Counted from the stretch's first letter, positions 1 to 8,224 are shown. The stretch is DNA of 45,542 nt from CAZIMM01 sp964540415 (GCA_964540415.1 CAZIMM010000010.1:1-45542), one strand, 5' to 3'. A program made the numbers and translations. The notes: generated from the letters alone by a model not told the origin.

Positions 1-92
1 CCTTCAGAATGTTTGCTTTGAAAAGTGCGTATATTTTAATGTTCTCTGAAGTTTATAAAATTTCGTGAAAGAGTGTACATTTTTCCAAAAAC

Positions 93-122
93 TTGACAAT
101 ATCATACGTTATATGCTATGAT
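93..122 (+). promoter_or_regulatory. Sigma-A type promoter for the GH3 operon
   Basis: A consensus -35 box TTGACA lies at 93-98 and a -10 box TATGAT at 117-122, with an 18-nt spacer, about 60 bp upstream of the first gene. A ribosome binding site AAGGAG follows at 169-174, 7 nt before the ATG at 182. No other good promoter is seen ahead of the next two genes, so this one probably serves the three-gene unit. Confidence 0.7.
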
Positions 123-181
123 TATAATAATTATTCACATAATTTTAACAGACTGATTACAAAATTTTAAGGAGTCAGCTT

Positions 182-1900
182 ATGCCATTTTCAGATTTCG
201 GCGTGTTCCTGGGCGACGTGTCGCTTTGGGCAATCAACCGTCACACAAAAAAGCCGTTGAAAACACAGGAGAAAACTCTCAAAAAAATCCTCGGCAGAAA
301 CAAAACGAGCGAATACGGCAGAAAATACGGCTTCAAGGATATAAAGACTATTCAGGAATATCAGGAGAAGGTTCCGCTGAGTACATATGCGGATTACGAG
401 CCCTATGTTGAGCGCATGATTCAGAACAAAGAGAAAAATCTTATGTTCACCGGGCCGAACATCCGCTATTGCTCGTCGTCCGGCAGCGTCGGCAAGCCGA
501 AGATTCTTCCGAAATCAATTGTTGACCTCTGGAATATGCAGTGCGTCGGCTTTTCCTGCTCCGTTGCAACGGCGGCGCATTATTTGAAAAAGGTCAAGGG
601 CAAGCGTCTCCCGGCGCAGTACGGCCCACTCGTGCTCGTCCTCACCGGCCATAAGCTCGAAGACGGAAAGCAGTGCAACGGTGCGGGGCAGGTTCCGCTG
701 ACTTATCTTAAAATGATAACGCAGTTCTTCTGCACCTCACCGACATCTCTGCTCTATCCGGAGCATGAGGATAAGCTCGACATTTCCTATCTTCAGCTGC
801 GATTCGCACTTGAAAAGAAAAACGTGAGCTATCTCGGCTCGCTGGTTGTCACCCTGCTGACAACGATGTTTGATTATCTTGAAGAAAACTGGGAGATGCT
901 CTGCGATGACATCGAAAAGGGCATCATCAACCCCAACATAAAGATCACGCCGGAGCTTCGCCGCGATTACGAGAAAAAGTTCAAGCCCAACCCCGAAAGA
1001 GCCGCCGAGCTGCGCGCGGAATTCGAAAAGGGCTTTGACATTCCGATTGCGCCGAGAATCTGGCCGAAGCTGACCTGGGCTTACGGAATGGTCGGCTCGA
1101 CGCTTGCCGTTTATGTCAGCAGGCTGAGAAGGTCAATCGGTGAGGATGTGCCGATTCACAACATGGGCTATGCCGCCGCAGAGGGCTTTTTCGCAATGGC
1201 GACCGAGCTGGATGTGAATGACGGTGTGCTGCTGCCGAAATATCTGTTCTTTGAGTTCCTTCCCGTTGACGATGAGGGTGCGTCCGACGAAGCAAACGAA
1301 AAGCCGCTTCTTCTCACCGAGCTTGAAATCGGCAAGAAGTATGAGATGGTTGTCTCAAACTTTTCCGGACTTTACAGATACCGTTTGGAGGATGTTGTCA
1401 GGGTCACAAGGATGTACAACAACACCCCCGAAATCGAGTTTCTTTACAGGCTCAACCTGAGCATGAACATTGCAAACGAAAAGACAACTACGCAGATGGT
1501 GGACTGGTCAGCCGCCGAAACGGCAAAGGAAATGGGGCTGGAGCTTGTCGGCCACAGCTTCTATGCAGACTTTTCAACCGCCCCTCCCCGCTACTGTATG
1601 CTTGCCGAGGCAACCACTCCCGTTTCGGAGGAAGACAGGCAGAAGTGCATTGAAATTCTTGACAAAAACCTTAAGGACGTCAATGAAAAATATTTTAAAT
1701 ACAGACGCTGGGGTATGCTCAACAGACCCGAGGTTCTTTTCCTGAAAAGCAAGACATATTGGGAATACAAAGAACTGCTTCGGGAAAAGGGTGTTGTTCT
1801 CAATCAGATAAAGCCGGTTACGGTCATTAACACTCCGGAAAGAGAGAAATTTTTCTTCTCCCATGTCGAAACCGAAACAGACCTGCCGGTTAAGCTCTGA
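182..1900 (+). CDS. GH3-family acyl-adenylating enzyme (acyl acid amido synthetase-like)
   Basis: This 572-residue protein has the usual GH3 length and the three ATP/AMP-binding motifs of that family: a Ser/Gly-rich loop SSSGSVGKPK near residues 98-107, YAAAEG at 330-335 (the YxxxE motif), and YRYRLEDV at 398-405 (equivalent to YRYRxGD, with the conserved Asp kept). Characterised plant GH3 enzymes adenylate a carboxylic acid and transfer the acyl group to an amino acid; bacterial members are mostly uncharacterised, so the substrate here is unknown. No signal peptide or membrane segment is visible, so it should be cytoplasmic. It is the first gene of a unit with a secreted LCAT-like hydrolase 52 nt downstream and a ceramidase-like protein after that, which hints at acyl-lipid or N-acyl-amide metabolism. 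Family assignment is solid; the pathway is inference. Confidence 0.88.
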   Translation: MPFSDFGVFLGDVSLWAINRHTKKPLKTQEKTLKKILGRNKTSEYGRKYGFKDIKTIQEYQEKVPLSTYADYEPYVERMIQNKEKNLMFTGPNIRYCSSSGSVGKPKILPKSIVDLWNMQCVGFSCSVATAAHYLKKVKGKRLPAQYGPLVLVLTGHKLEDGKQCNGAGQVPLTYLKMITQFFCTSPTSLLYPEHEDKLDISYLQLRFALEKKNVSYLGSLVVTLLTTMFDYLEENWEMLCDDIEKGIINPNIKITPELRRDYEKKFKPNPERAAELRAEFEKGFDIPIAPRIWPKLTWAYGMVGSTLAVYVSRLRRSIGEDVPIHNMGYAAAEGFFAMATELDVNDGVLLPKYLFFEFLPVDDEGASDEANEKPLLLTELEIGKKYEMVVSNFSGLYRYRLEDVVRVTRMYNNTPEIEFLYRLNLSMNIANEKTTTQMVDWSAAETAKEMGLELVGHSFYADFSTAPPRYCMLAEATTPVSEEDRQKCIEILDKNLKDVNEKYFKYRRWGMLNRPEVLFLKSKTYWEYKELLREKGVVLNQIKPVTVINTPEREKFFFSHVETETDLPVKL

Positions 1901-1952
1901 TCCTTAATTAATATTTTCTGAAATTCAATCGGAAAATCCGGAGGAGACCTTA

Positions 1953-3527
1953 ATGAGAATAAGAGCAAAGAAATTGCTTTCACTTTTTATTGCACTTTCA
2001 ACCGTTATTCTTGTTCTTGCTCCCTGCTTCGTAGGAGCTTCCGCAACAGGCAGCAACATTCCCGTGGTTTATGTTGAGGGTCAGGGGCAGCATCTCCACG
2101 CCGTCAAGGGGGACTACAGCAGCAAGCTGATTTTTCCTCTGAGCATTCCCGAAAACTACATCGCCGATATGGCAAAAAAATATCTTCCCGTTTTTGCAAA
2201 AGCAGTCGTCACACAGAAATGGGATGAGTTCTGCAAGGCTGTTTACGACATTGTTGTGCCTCTGTTTGACGAAATACGTCTTGACAAAAACGGTGACGCG
2301 TCCGACGGCAGCGGAGTCGGCTGGACATGGGACCGTGAGACGCTTACAGACACGGCAGTTGACGGAAAATACAATGTTACAGATTACCTTTTTCAGTACG
2401 ATTGGCGGCTTGACCCTCTTGTTATTGCCGATGAGCTTGCCCGGTATATTGAAGATGTGAAGGCGGTCACTCACTGTGAAAAAGTCGGATTGTCCGGGCG
2501 ATGCCTCGGTGCGGCGATTGTGAGCGCCTACCTTTGCAAATACGGCAGCGGCAGCATCGACACCACGATTCTTTACAGCGCCTCGGTAGACGGTGTAATT
2601 TCCTGCAGCAAGCCCTTCACAGGTGAGATGTGGATTGACAGCGATTCAGTTGACCGATATGTTGACGATATCAGTCTTACCGGCGACAACTATGTTGATG
2701 AGCTGCTCCGCGCGTTCATTAATCTTGCCAACGAAACCTACGGGCTTGATTTTCTCGCGTGGTCGGTGAACAATGTGTATCCCGACATTTATCTGAAAAT
2801 CAATCCTCCCGTCCTGCGCGGTTGTTACGGCTCATTTCCGTCCTATTGGAGTATGGTCAACACAGACGAGTTTGAAGAGGCAAAGGACGTTGTGTTCTAC
2901 GGCACGGACAAAAACGAATACAGCGGCCTGATTTCAAAAATTGACTATTATCATAACTTCGTTCAGGCGCCGCTTCACGCCAAGCTCAAGGCAATGGCTG
3001 ACGGCGGGATGAAAATCGGCATTCTTGCAAAATACGGCCACCAGATTGTGCCCGTGTTTGAAGAGTGCGATGACGTGGGCGATGATATTATTACACTCAA
3101 AAATGCATCCCTCGGAGCATCTGCTTCAAAAATTGACGGCACCCTGAGTGATGAATATCTTGCGGCCGCCAATGCGAAATACATATCTCTCGACAAACAG
3201 GTTGATGCGTCCACCTGCCTCTTTCCGGACTCTACGTGGATTATCAAAAATCTCCGCCACACCGCCTTCCCCGACTGCGTCAACACGCTGATTGAGGAGA
3301 TTGTCAACAGCGAAGGCCGGATGACGGTTGACGACAATGCACGTTATCCGCAGTTTCTTGTATACAACGAGGCTGATTCACAGATTTATCCGATGACGCA
3401 GGAGAATTACAACACAACAGAGCGTTGGAACGATTCGTTCGGAAAGTCAATAATCATCATTTTCAAATCGCTGTTCAACATTCTGAGGAGTCTTATTGTC
3501 AAGCAGTTCAAGCCGATTTTCGGTTAA
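1953..3527 (+). CDS. Secreted LCAT-like alpha/beta-hydrolase with Cys in the lipase box
   Basis: The 524-residue product begins with a clear signal peptide (charged MRIRAKK, then a hydrophobic stretch to about residue 28, possible cleavage after ASA near 31). The motif YDWRLDP at residues 149-155 is typical of the lecithin:cholesterol acyltransferase family, followed by a strand-elbow segment with GRCLG at 182-186. The aligned family motif is GHSLG, so the nucleophile position is Cys184 (codon TGC) rather than Ser. PHA synthases use a GxCxG box, so a Cys nucleophile is chemically plausible. A candidate catalytic His lies in AKYGHQIVP near residue 354. The C-terminal 30 residues contain a hydrophobic amphipathic stretch that may contact membrane. 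RBS GGAGGA precedes the ATG. Likely role: exported lipase, esterase or acyltransferase; substrate unknown. Confidence 0.75.
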   Translation: MRIRAKKLLSLFIALSTVILVLAPCFVGASATGSNIPVVYVEGQGQHLHAVKGDYSSKLIFPLSIPENYIADMAKKYLPVFAKAVVTQKWDEFCKAVYDIVVPLFDEIRLDKNGDASDGSGVGWTWDRETLTDTAVDGKYNVTDYLFQYDWRLDPLVIADELARYIEDVKAVTHCEKVGLSGRCLGAAIVSAYLCKYGSGSIDTTILYSASVDGVISCSKPFTGEMWIDSDSVDRYVDDISLTGDNYVDELLRAFINLANETYGLDFLAWSVNNVYPDIYLKINPPVLRGCYGSFPSYWSMVNTDEFEEAKDVVFYGTDKNEYSGLISKIDYYHNFVQAPLHAKLKAMADGGMKIGILAKYGHQIVPVFEECDDVGDDIITLKNASLGASASKIDGTLSDEYLAAANAKYISLDKQVDASTCLFPDSTWIIKNLRHTAFPDCVNTLIEEIVNSEGRMTVDDNARYPQFLVYNEADSQIYPMTQENYNTTERWNDSFGKSIIIIFKSLFNILRSLIVKQFKPIFG

Positions 3528-3557
3528 TTGATTGCCTGACTGAAAGGAATTGATAAA

Positions 3558-4979
3558 ATGGGTTTCAACGAATTCGCGGCAAAAGCAGTGCGCGGCATTT
3601 CCCGCCACAATGCAAAAAAACTATTTAAAAACGTCAAGGCCGAACCGGTTCCCGCCGCAGAACCGGAAAAGCTCAGCGGTGACGGCTATGCATGCGGCTA
3701 TTCTGTTAAGGAGGTTATGCCCGCCGATATCCATGCGAAAAGCTACTGGATTGCCGGCCACGGCATGAACAAAACAATCGACAGAATTCATGACCCCGTA
3801 ACCGTCAGCGCAATGTGGATCGGCACGGGCGACGGTGGCATAATCATGTGCAGTGCGGACGTAATCGGACTGACAAATGTCGAGGTCACGGTTGTGCGTG
3901 ACTCGCTGAAGGATTTCTGCGCGCAGACGGGGTGCAGGAGCGTAAACATCTGCTGCACGCACAGCCACGCGGGCTTTGACACCGTGGGCTATTGGGGTCA
4001 GCTTACAAAGCTCAAAAGCGGCAAGGACCCTGAATACATGAAGCTGCTGCTCGATTCTCTTGCTCAGGTGTGCCGCGAGGCATATGAAAGCAGAAAACCC
4101 GGCAAGCTCTTTTGCGGAACGGTTCACGTGCCGGAGGCGCAGTATGACAAGCGCGAGCCGGTGATTCTTCACGATGTGCTCACAAGGCTGCGCTTCGTCC
4201 CCGACGACAGCTCGCAGGAAACATGGTTCCTCAATTTTGCCGCGCATCCGAACACCTTGGGTGGTGCAAACCACGATTGCAGCGCGGATTATCCCTATTA
4301 TCTGCGCACTGCAATAAACAGGGAACAGCCCGTCAATGTGCTGTTCGGAGTCGGTGCAATCGGAGCTGTTGACCCCGGAATGTTCTGCGAGGATAAGCCC
4401 GAGCGCACAAGACTCCAGGGCGAGGCCCTCGCGGCGGCGGCGCTCTCAATCGACAATGACAGGGAGCTTGCCCCCGAGATAACCGTGCTCGCACAGAAAT
4501 ATTATTCGCCCGTTGACAACGGCCTGCTTGCCATGCTCGGCGCGTTCAAAATCATGAGCACACAACGGTATCCGGATGACAAGGGCGACCTCGGGCTTGC
4601 GCTGAAAACCGAGCTTACATACATCCGTCTCGGCTCATTGCAGATTCTGCTCCTGCCGGGCGAGTGCTTCCCGGAGGTTGTATACGGCGGTGCAATGCCT
4701 GCGGAGCTGTCCGCAACCGGCAAGGGTCCTGAGATAAACCCGAAGCCCCTGATTGACATTGCCGGCGACAGCGAGCTGCTGGTGTTCGGCGTGACGAATG
4801 ACATGACGGGCTATTGCGTTGTTCCGAACGATTTTGTGCTTCATGCAACGCAGCCTTATATTTCAAACGGACGCGATGTTTTTGACCGCAGCCATTATCA
4901 CGAGACAAACTCGTTGGGCTATCTGACGAACGAAACAATCGCAAACGTGTTCGAGGACGTTATGAACAGAGTTAAATAA
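3558..4979 (+). CDS. Neutral/alkaline ceramidase-like hydrolase
   Basis: This 473-residue protein resembles the N-terminal catalytic domain of the neutral ceramidase family. The metal-site motifs are visible: THSHAG around residues 134-139 (HxH) and AAHPNTLG with His230, followed by the family-typical SADYP segment. The segment that in ceramidases carries the nucleophilic Ser (GDxSPN type) here reads GAIGAVDPGM, so a standard Ser nucleophile is not evident and activity may differ. No signal peptide is seen although the preceding gene is exported. It starts 30 nt after the hydrolase gene with RBS AAAGGA, so it is co-transcribed. Known family members cleave the N-acyl bond of ceramide; other bacterial homologues are uncharacterised. 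Amide hydrolysis is inferred from family only. Confidence 0.72.
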   Translation: MGFNEFAAKAVRGISRHNAKKLFKNVKAEPVPAAEPEKLSGDGYACGYSVKEVMPADIHAKSYWIAGHGMNKTIDRIHDPVTVSAMWIGTGDGGIIMCSADVIGLTNVEVTVVRDSLKDFCAQTGCRSVNICCTHSHAGFDTVGYWGQLTKLKSGKDPEYMKLLLDSLAQVCREAYESRKPGKLFCGTVHVPEAQYDKREPVILHDVLTRLRFVPDDSSQETWFLNFAAHPNTLGGANHDCSADYPYYLRTAINREQPVNVLFGVGAIGAVDPGMFCEDKPERTRLQGEALAAAALSIDNDRELAPEITVLAQKYYSPVDNGLLAMLGAFKIMSTQRYPDDKGDLGLALKTELTYIRLGSLQILLLPGECFPEVVYGGAMPAELSATGKGPEINPKPLIDIAGDSELLVFGVTNDMTGYCVVPNDFVLHATQPYISNGRDVFDRSHYHETNSLGYLTNETIANVFEDVMNRVK

Positions 4980-5297
4980 GTTGAACAAAAAAGCGAGCAG
5001 CGCTGCCGAAAATGAACAAGTCCGGTAAAAACGGACAGTGAAAAAATGAACCTCCTATGGTAGAACGAAAGAAACTGCCATAGGAGGTATTTTTTATGCC
5101 CAGAGAATTCTGACAAATTAACCTAGATAATTCATATTCTATCCATTGCAATTATTCAGCTATCCGTATATAGTGATATCAGAATAATGCCGAAGGAGCG
5201 TAATCGGGCAATGTCAGAGTATATTTCCGCACCGTAAACTGCAAAAATTTTCGACAGTCAATTAGGTAATTATCAAGAAAGGAAAATACCGATTATA
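4980..5297. other. Intergenic region between the lipid operon and the B6 block
   Basis: Besides the terminator at 5048-5096 this 318-bp stretch holds no gene. The sequence becomes clearly AT-rich after about 5110, matching the codon use of the following pdx genes rather than the preceding operon. I could not identify a confident promoter or a MocR operator (direct repeat) for the regulator gene. Confidence 0.5.
5048..5096 (+). terminator. Rho-independent terminator of the GH3 operon
   Basis: A perfect 10-bp stem CCTCCTATGG/CCATAGGAGG (5051-5060 and 5077-5086), extendable by three inner pairs, is followed by TATTTTTT. It lies about 70 bp after the ceramidase-like gene. The 3' arm contains a Shine-Dalgarno-like AGGAGG followed by an ATG with a four-codon frame (see findings). 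Confidence 0.8.
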
Positions 5298-6407
5298 ATG
5301 AAATATACGATTGAAAAGGATAATAAGATACCTGCATATTTACAACTGTATTATCAGATACGGAAAGATATAGAGTCCGGTGCGTATTTATACGGTCAAA
5401 AGCTCCCCTCCAAAAGAATTCTTGCGGAAGAGATAGGAATGAGTGTAATAACTGTTGAACATACTTATGCTTTGCTCTGTGACGAGGGGTACGCAGAAGC
5501 GAAACAACGAAGTGGGTATATCATTATCTACAAAGAAAGCGACTTTTTATCTCACGCACAGGACAAAGAGGATGACGATTTCGGAGATTATTTTACTCAA
5601 CGCCAAAACGTTGAAAAAGGCTTGTTTCCGTTTTCTATTCTCTCAAAAACTATGCGAAAAGTTATATTAGATTATGGAGAAAAAATTTTTTGCAAAGCCG
5701 AAAACAAAGGGTGCATCCAATTAAGAAAAGCCATAAGCAAATATTTGAACAGAACAGTTGGTATCAAGGCCGACCCTGAACAAATTATCATTGGGGCGGG
5801 AGCCGAATATCTTTACGGACTTATTGTGCAGTTGTTGGGTAATGAACAGATATATGCTTTGGAAAATCCGTCTTATTCTAAAATCCGTCAAGTATATGAA
5901 GCACACGGTGTTTCTTGCGATATGCTTGATATGGGAAGAACAGGTATTAAAAGCAGTCAGCTTCATAGAAGTAAGGCAAAGGTTCTTCACGTAACACCCT
6001 ATAACAGTTATCCGAGTCTTGTCACAGCAGATGCTTCAAAACGCAGAGAGTATTTGAAATGGATAAATGAAAGAAACGGAATCCTAATTGAAGACAACTA
6101 TGATTCCGAGTTGACAGTATCAAAGAAAAATGAAGAAACTGTTTTCTCCTTATCGGAAGAAGATAAGGTTATCTACATAAACACATTTTCGCATACAATT
6201 TCTTCTTCCTTACGTATCGGATATATGGTTTTACCCAAAGACATCGTAAAGCAGTTTAATGAAAAACTCGGATTCTACTCTTGTACGGTTTCTGTATTTG
6301 AACAATATGTTTTATCTGAACTATTAGACAATGGAGAATTTGAACGCCAAATAAATAAGATGCGTCGTGAGAAAAGGAAAATGATACATTCTGGTTATAT
6401 GAAATAG
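5298..6407 (+). CDS. MocR/PdxR-like GntR regulator, truncated and lacking the PLP lysine
   Basis: Residues 1-75 form a GntR winged helix (KLPSKRILAEEIGMSVITVEH region), joined by a linker to a class I aminotransferase-like domain from about 110. Conserved landmarks include EDNYDSE at 265-271. The PLP-lysine motif, normally of the form NTFSKTL in this family, reads NTFSHTI with His299 (codon CAT), so no Schiff base can form there. The protein ends at residue 369 just after QINKMRREKRK; relatives continue for roughly 80-100 residues, so the last part of the small domain is missing. Position directly upstream of pdxS-pdxT points to a PdxR-type regulator of vitamin B6 synthesis. It may be a ligand-blind regulator or a decaying gene. 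RBS AAGAAAGGA lies rather far (14 nt) from the ATG. Confidence 0.8.
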   Translation: MKYTIEKDNKIPAYLQLYYQIRKDIESGAYLYGQKLPSKRILAEEIGMSVITVEHTYALLCDEGYAEAKQRSGYIIIYKESDFLSHAQDKEDDDFGDYFTQRQNVEKGLFPFSILSKTMRKVILDYGEKIFCKAENKGCIQLRKAISKYLNRTVGIKADPEQIIIGAGAEYLYGLIVQLLGNEQIYALENPSYSKIRQVYEAHGVSCDMLDMGRTGIKSSQLHRSKAKVLHVTPYNSYPSLVTADASKRREYLKWINERNGILIEDNYDSELTVSKKNEETVFSLSEEDKVIYINTFSHTISSSLRIGYMVLPKDIVKQFNEKLGFYSCTVSVFEQYVLSELLDNGEFERQINKMRREKRKMIHSGYMK

Positions 6408-6443
6408 TACCGTTTTGATTATTTATATATATTCAGAAATGCC

Positions 6444-6473
6444 TATAATATCCTCAAAGTTCAGTTAAGGAGG
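6444..6473 (+). promoter_or_regulatory. Possible -10 box and strong RBS ahead of pdxS
   Basis: TATAAT is present at 6444-6449 in the 75-bp gap between the regulator and pdxS, but no good -35 box sits 17 nt upstream (TTGATT at 6415-6420 is 23 nt away). An activator-dependent promoter, as known for PdxR-type regulation, would fit a weak -35. RBS AAGGAGG is at 6467-6473, 9 nt before the ATG at 6483. Confidence 0.4.
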
Positions 6474-6482
6474 AATAATTAT

Positions 6483-7358
6483 ATGGGCAATAAACGAGCA
6501 GAGCTAAACAAGAATCTTGCGCAAATGTTAAAGGGTGGTGTCATTATGGATGTTACCACACCGGAACAGGCAATAATTGCAGAGGCTGCCGGAGCGTGTG
6601 CGGTTATGGCATTGGAACGCATTCCTGCCGATATTCGTGCTGCGGGTGGTGTGTCGAGAATGAGCGACCCAAAGATGATAAAAGGCATTCAAAATGCAGT
6701 ATCTATTCCTGTTATGGCAAAATGCCGTATCGGTCACTTTGCAGAAGCGCAGATTTTGCAGGCAATCGAAATTGACTATATCGATGAAAGCGAAGTGCTA
6801 TCTCCTGCAGATGATAAATATCATATCGATAAAAATTCATTTGATGTTCCCTTTGTATGCGGAGCAAAAGATTTGGGTGAAGCACTTCGCCGTATCAACG
6901 AAGGTGCCGCAATGATTAGGACGAAAGGCGAGCCGGGTACGGGGGATGTGGTGCAAGCTGTTCGACATATGCGTATGATGCAGTCTGAAATAAGGCGTAT
7001 AGGTGCTATGAAAAAGGATGAATTGTACGATGCTGCAAAGGAATTGCATGTGCCTTACGATTTGGTTGAATATGTACACGCAAATAAAAAACTGCCCGTT
7101 GTCAATTTTGCCGCAGGCGGTGTCGCAACTCCGGCAGATGCAGCTCTGATGATGCAATTGGGTGCAGAAGGTGTTTTTGTAGGCTCCGGTATTTTTAAGT
7201 CCGGTAATCCCGAAAAACGAGCAGCAGCCATTGTAAAGGCAGTAACGAATTTTAACGATGCCAAGATGCTTGCTGAGCTTTCCGAGGACTTGGGTGAAGC
7301 TATGGTAGGTATTAACGAACAAGAAATTGAAATCTTAATGGCGGAGAGAGGGAAGTAA
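6483..7358 (+). CDS. pdxS: Pyridoxal 5'-phosphate synthase, synthase subunit PdxS
   Basis: This 291-residue protein is a full-length PdxS (TIM barrel). It condenses ribose 5-phosphate, glyceraldehyde 3-phosphate and ammonia to PLP. Visible signatures are MDVTTPEQAIIAE near the start, the catalytic-lysine segment VMAKCRIGHFAEAQ, IDESEVLSPAD, and the second lysine segment RTKGEPGTG. The C-terminal glycine-rich phosphate-binding region (FAAGGVATPADAALMMQLG, then GVFVGSGIFKS) is intact. It overlaps pdxT by one base (TAATG), so the two subunits are translationally coupled and made in a fixed ratio. PdxS forms a dodecamer that receives ammonia from PdxT. Confidence 0.97.
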   Translation: MGNKRAELNKNLAQMLKGGVIMDVTTPEQAIIAEAAGACAVMALERIPADIRAAGGVSRMSDPKMIKGIQNAVSIPVMAKCRIGHFAEAQILQAIEIDYIDESEVLSPADDKYHIDKNSFDVPFVCGAKDLGEALRRINEGAAMIRTKGEPGTGDVVQAVRHMRMMQSEIRRIGAMKKDELYDAAKELHVPYDLVEYVHANKKLPVVNFAAGGVATPADAALMMQLGAEGVFVGSGIFKSGNPEKRAAAIVKAVTNFNDAKMLAELSEDLGEAMVGINEQEIEILMAERGK

Positions 7359-7960
7359 TGCGGATAGGGGTACTTGCTCTGCAAGGAGCATTTATAGAAC
7401 ACGAACAAATGCTTTCTGCACTTGGAGTTGACTCCTTTGAAATACGCTGTTCCTCAGATATAGAAAAGCCTTTTGACGGACTGATTATTCCCGGCGGAGA
7501 AAGCACTGTGCAAGGTAAACTTCTTCGTGAGTTGATGCTTTTTGAACCGCTTAAAGAGATGATTCAAAATGGACTTCCCGTTTTTGGAACTTGTGCAGGT
7601 CTTTTACTCTTAGCAAAAGAGATTTCAAATGACAGTGGTTGTCATTTCGGCACAATGGATTTTAAGGCAGTAAGGAATGCTTACGGAAGACAGTTGGGAA
7701 GTTTTGAAACGATTGAACTGTTTAAAGGAATCGGTGAAATTCCAATGACATTCATTCGTGCTCCATATATACAACAGGTCTTCAACGATACGAAAGTATT
7801 GGCAGTTGTTGATGGCAAAATTGTTGCAGCACAGCAGAAAAATCAGTTGGTTACCGCTTTTCATCCGGAACTCACCAAAGATTCTCTTGTTCATAAATAT
7901 TTTATTGAAATAGTCAATAAAAATCTAAAGTGTAGCCGCAAAATAAGAAGCTTGCTTTAA
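7358..7960 (+). CDS. pdxT: Pyridoxal 5'-phosphate synthase, glutaminase subunit PdxT
   Basis: The 200-residue product is a class I glutamine amidotransferase of the PdxT family. It shows LALQGAFIEHEQML at the N-terminus, GGESTVQGKLL, the nucleophile elbow FGTCAGLLLL and the catalytic His/Glu pair in TAFHPEL near the C-terminus. It hydrolyses glutamine and channels ammonia to PdxS. The start codon overlaps the pdxS stop. Length is normal. With pdxS it provides the whole deoxyxylulose-5-phosphate independent B6 pathway. Confidence 0.96.
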   Translation: MRIGVLALQGAFIEHEQMLSALGVDSFEIRCSSDIEKPFDGLIIPGGESTVQGKLLRELMLFEPLKEMIQNGLPVFGTCAGLLLLAKEISNDSGCHFGTMDFKAVRNAYGRQLGSFETIELFKGIGEIPMTFIRAPYIQQVFNDTKVLAVVDGKIVAAQQKNQLVTAFHPELTKDSLVHKYFIEIVNKNLKCSRKIRSLL

Positions 7961-8048
7961 AAGCGAAGAATGTGTGGAGATAAGCTGCGATATTTTAGGG
8001 TATAACCTTAACTAAAATGACTTCTGCGGTAGTTCTATATATTTTGTG

Positions 8049-8150
8049 TTAACGCCAAAAACGGTGCAAAATTTTTTTGATTCCGGGGCGTGTGAGCCGG
8101 ATGTCGGCTTACACGTCCTGATTGCATCACAGCAAAATACGGCGGGATGT
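8049..8150 (+). repeat. Intergenic repeat, copy A
   Basis: About 100 bp here align with 31980-32084 in the same orientation. Shared blocks include the segments around GATTCCGG/GATTACGG, CGGC..ACAC, GATTGC.TCACA and GGCGGGATGT/GGCGAGATGT. Inside lies a stem-loop GTGTGAGCCG/CGGCTTACAC that is partly kept in the other copy. Both copies sit between convergent genes. Confidence 0.65.
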
Positions 8151-8224
8151 TAAGGAGCGGCGAAGCCGGGGTGTGGAGATTTTGCCGCTGCAAAGGACTA
8201 CCCGTGACTTCTGCAACAATCAGC

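Noticed and set aside
5180..5225. GCCGAAGGAGC-like sequence upstream of the regulator gene resembling part of a glycine riboswitch
   Set aside because: The remaining conserved parts of the aptamer (GGAGAG stem, CUCUCAGG-like 3' strand) are missing, and the downstream genes do not fit.
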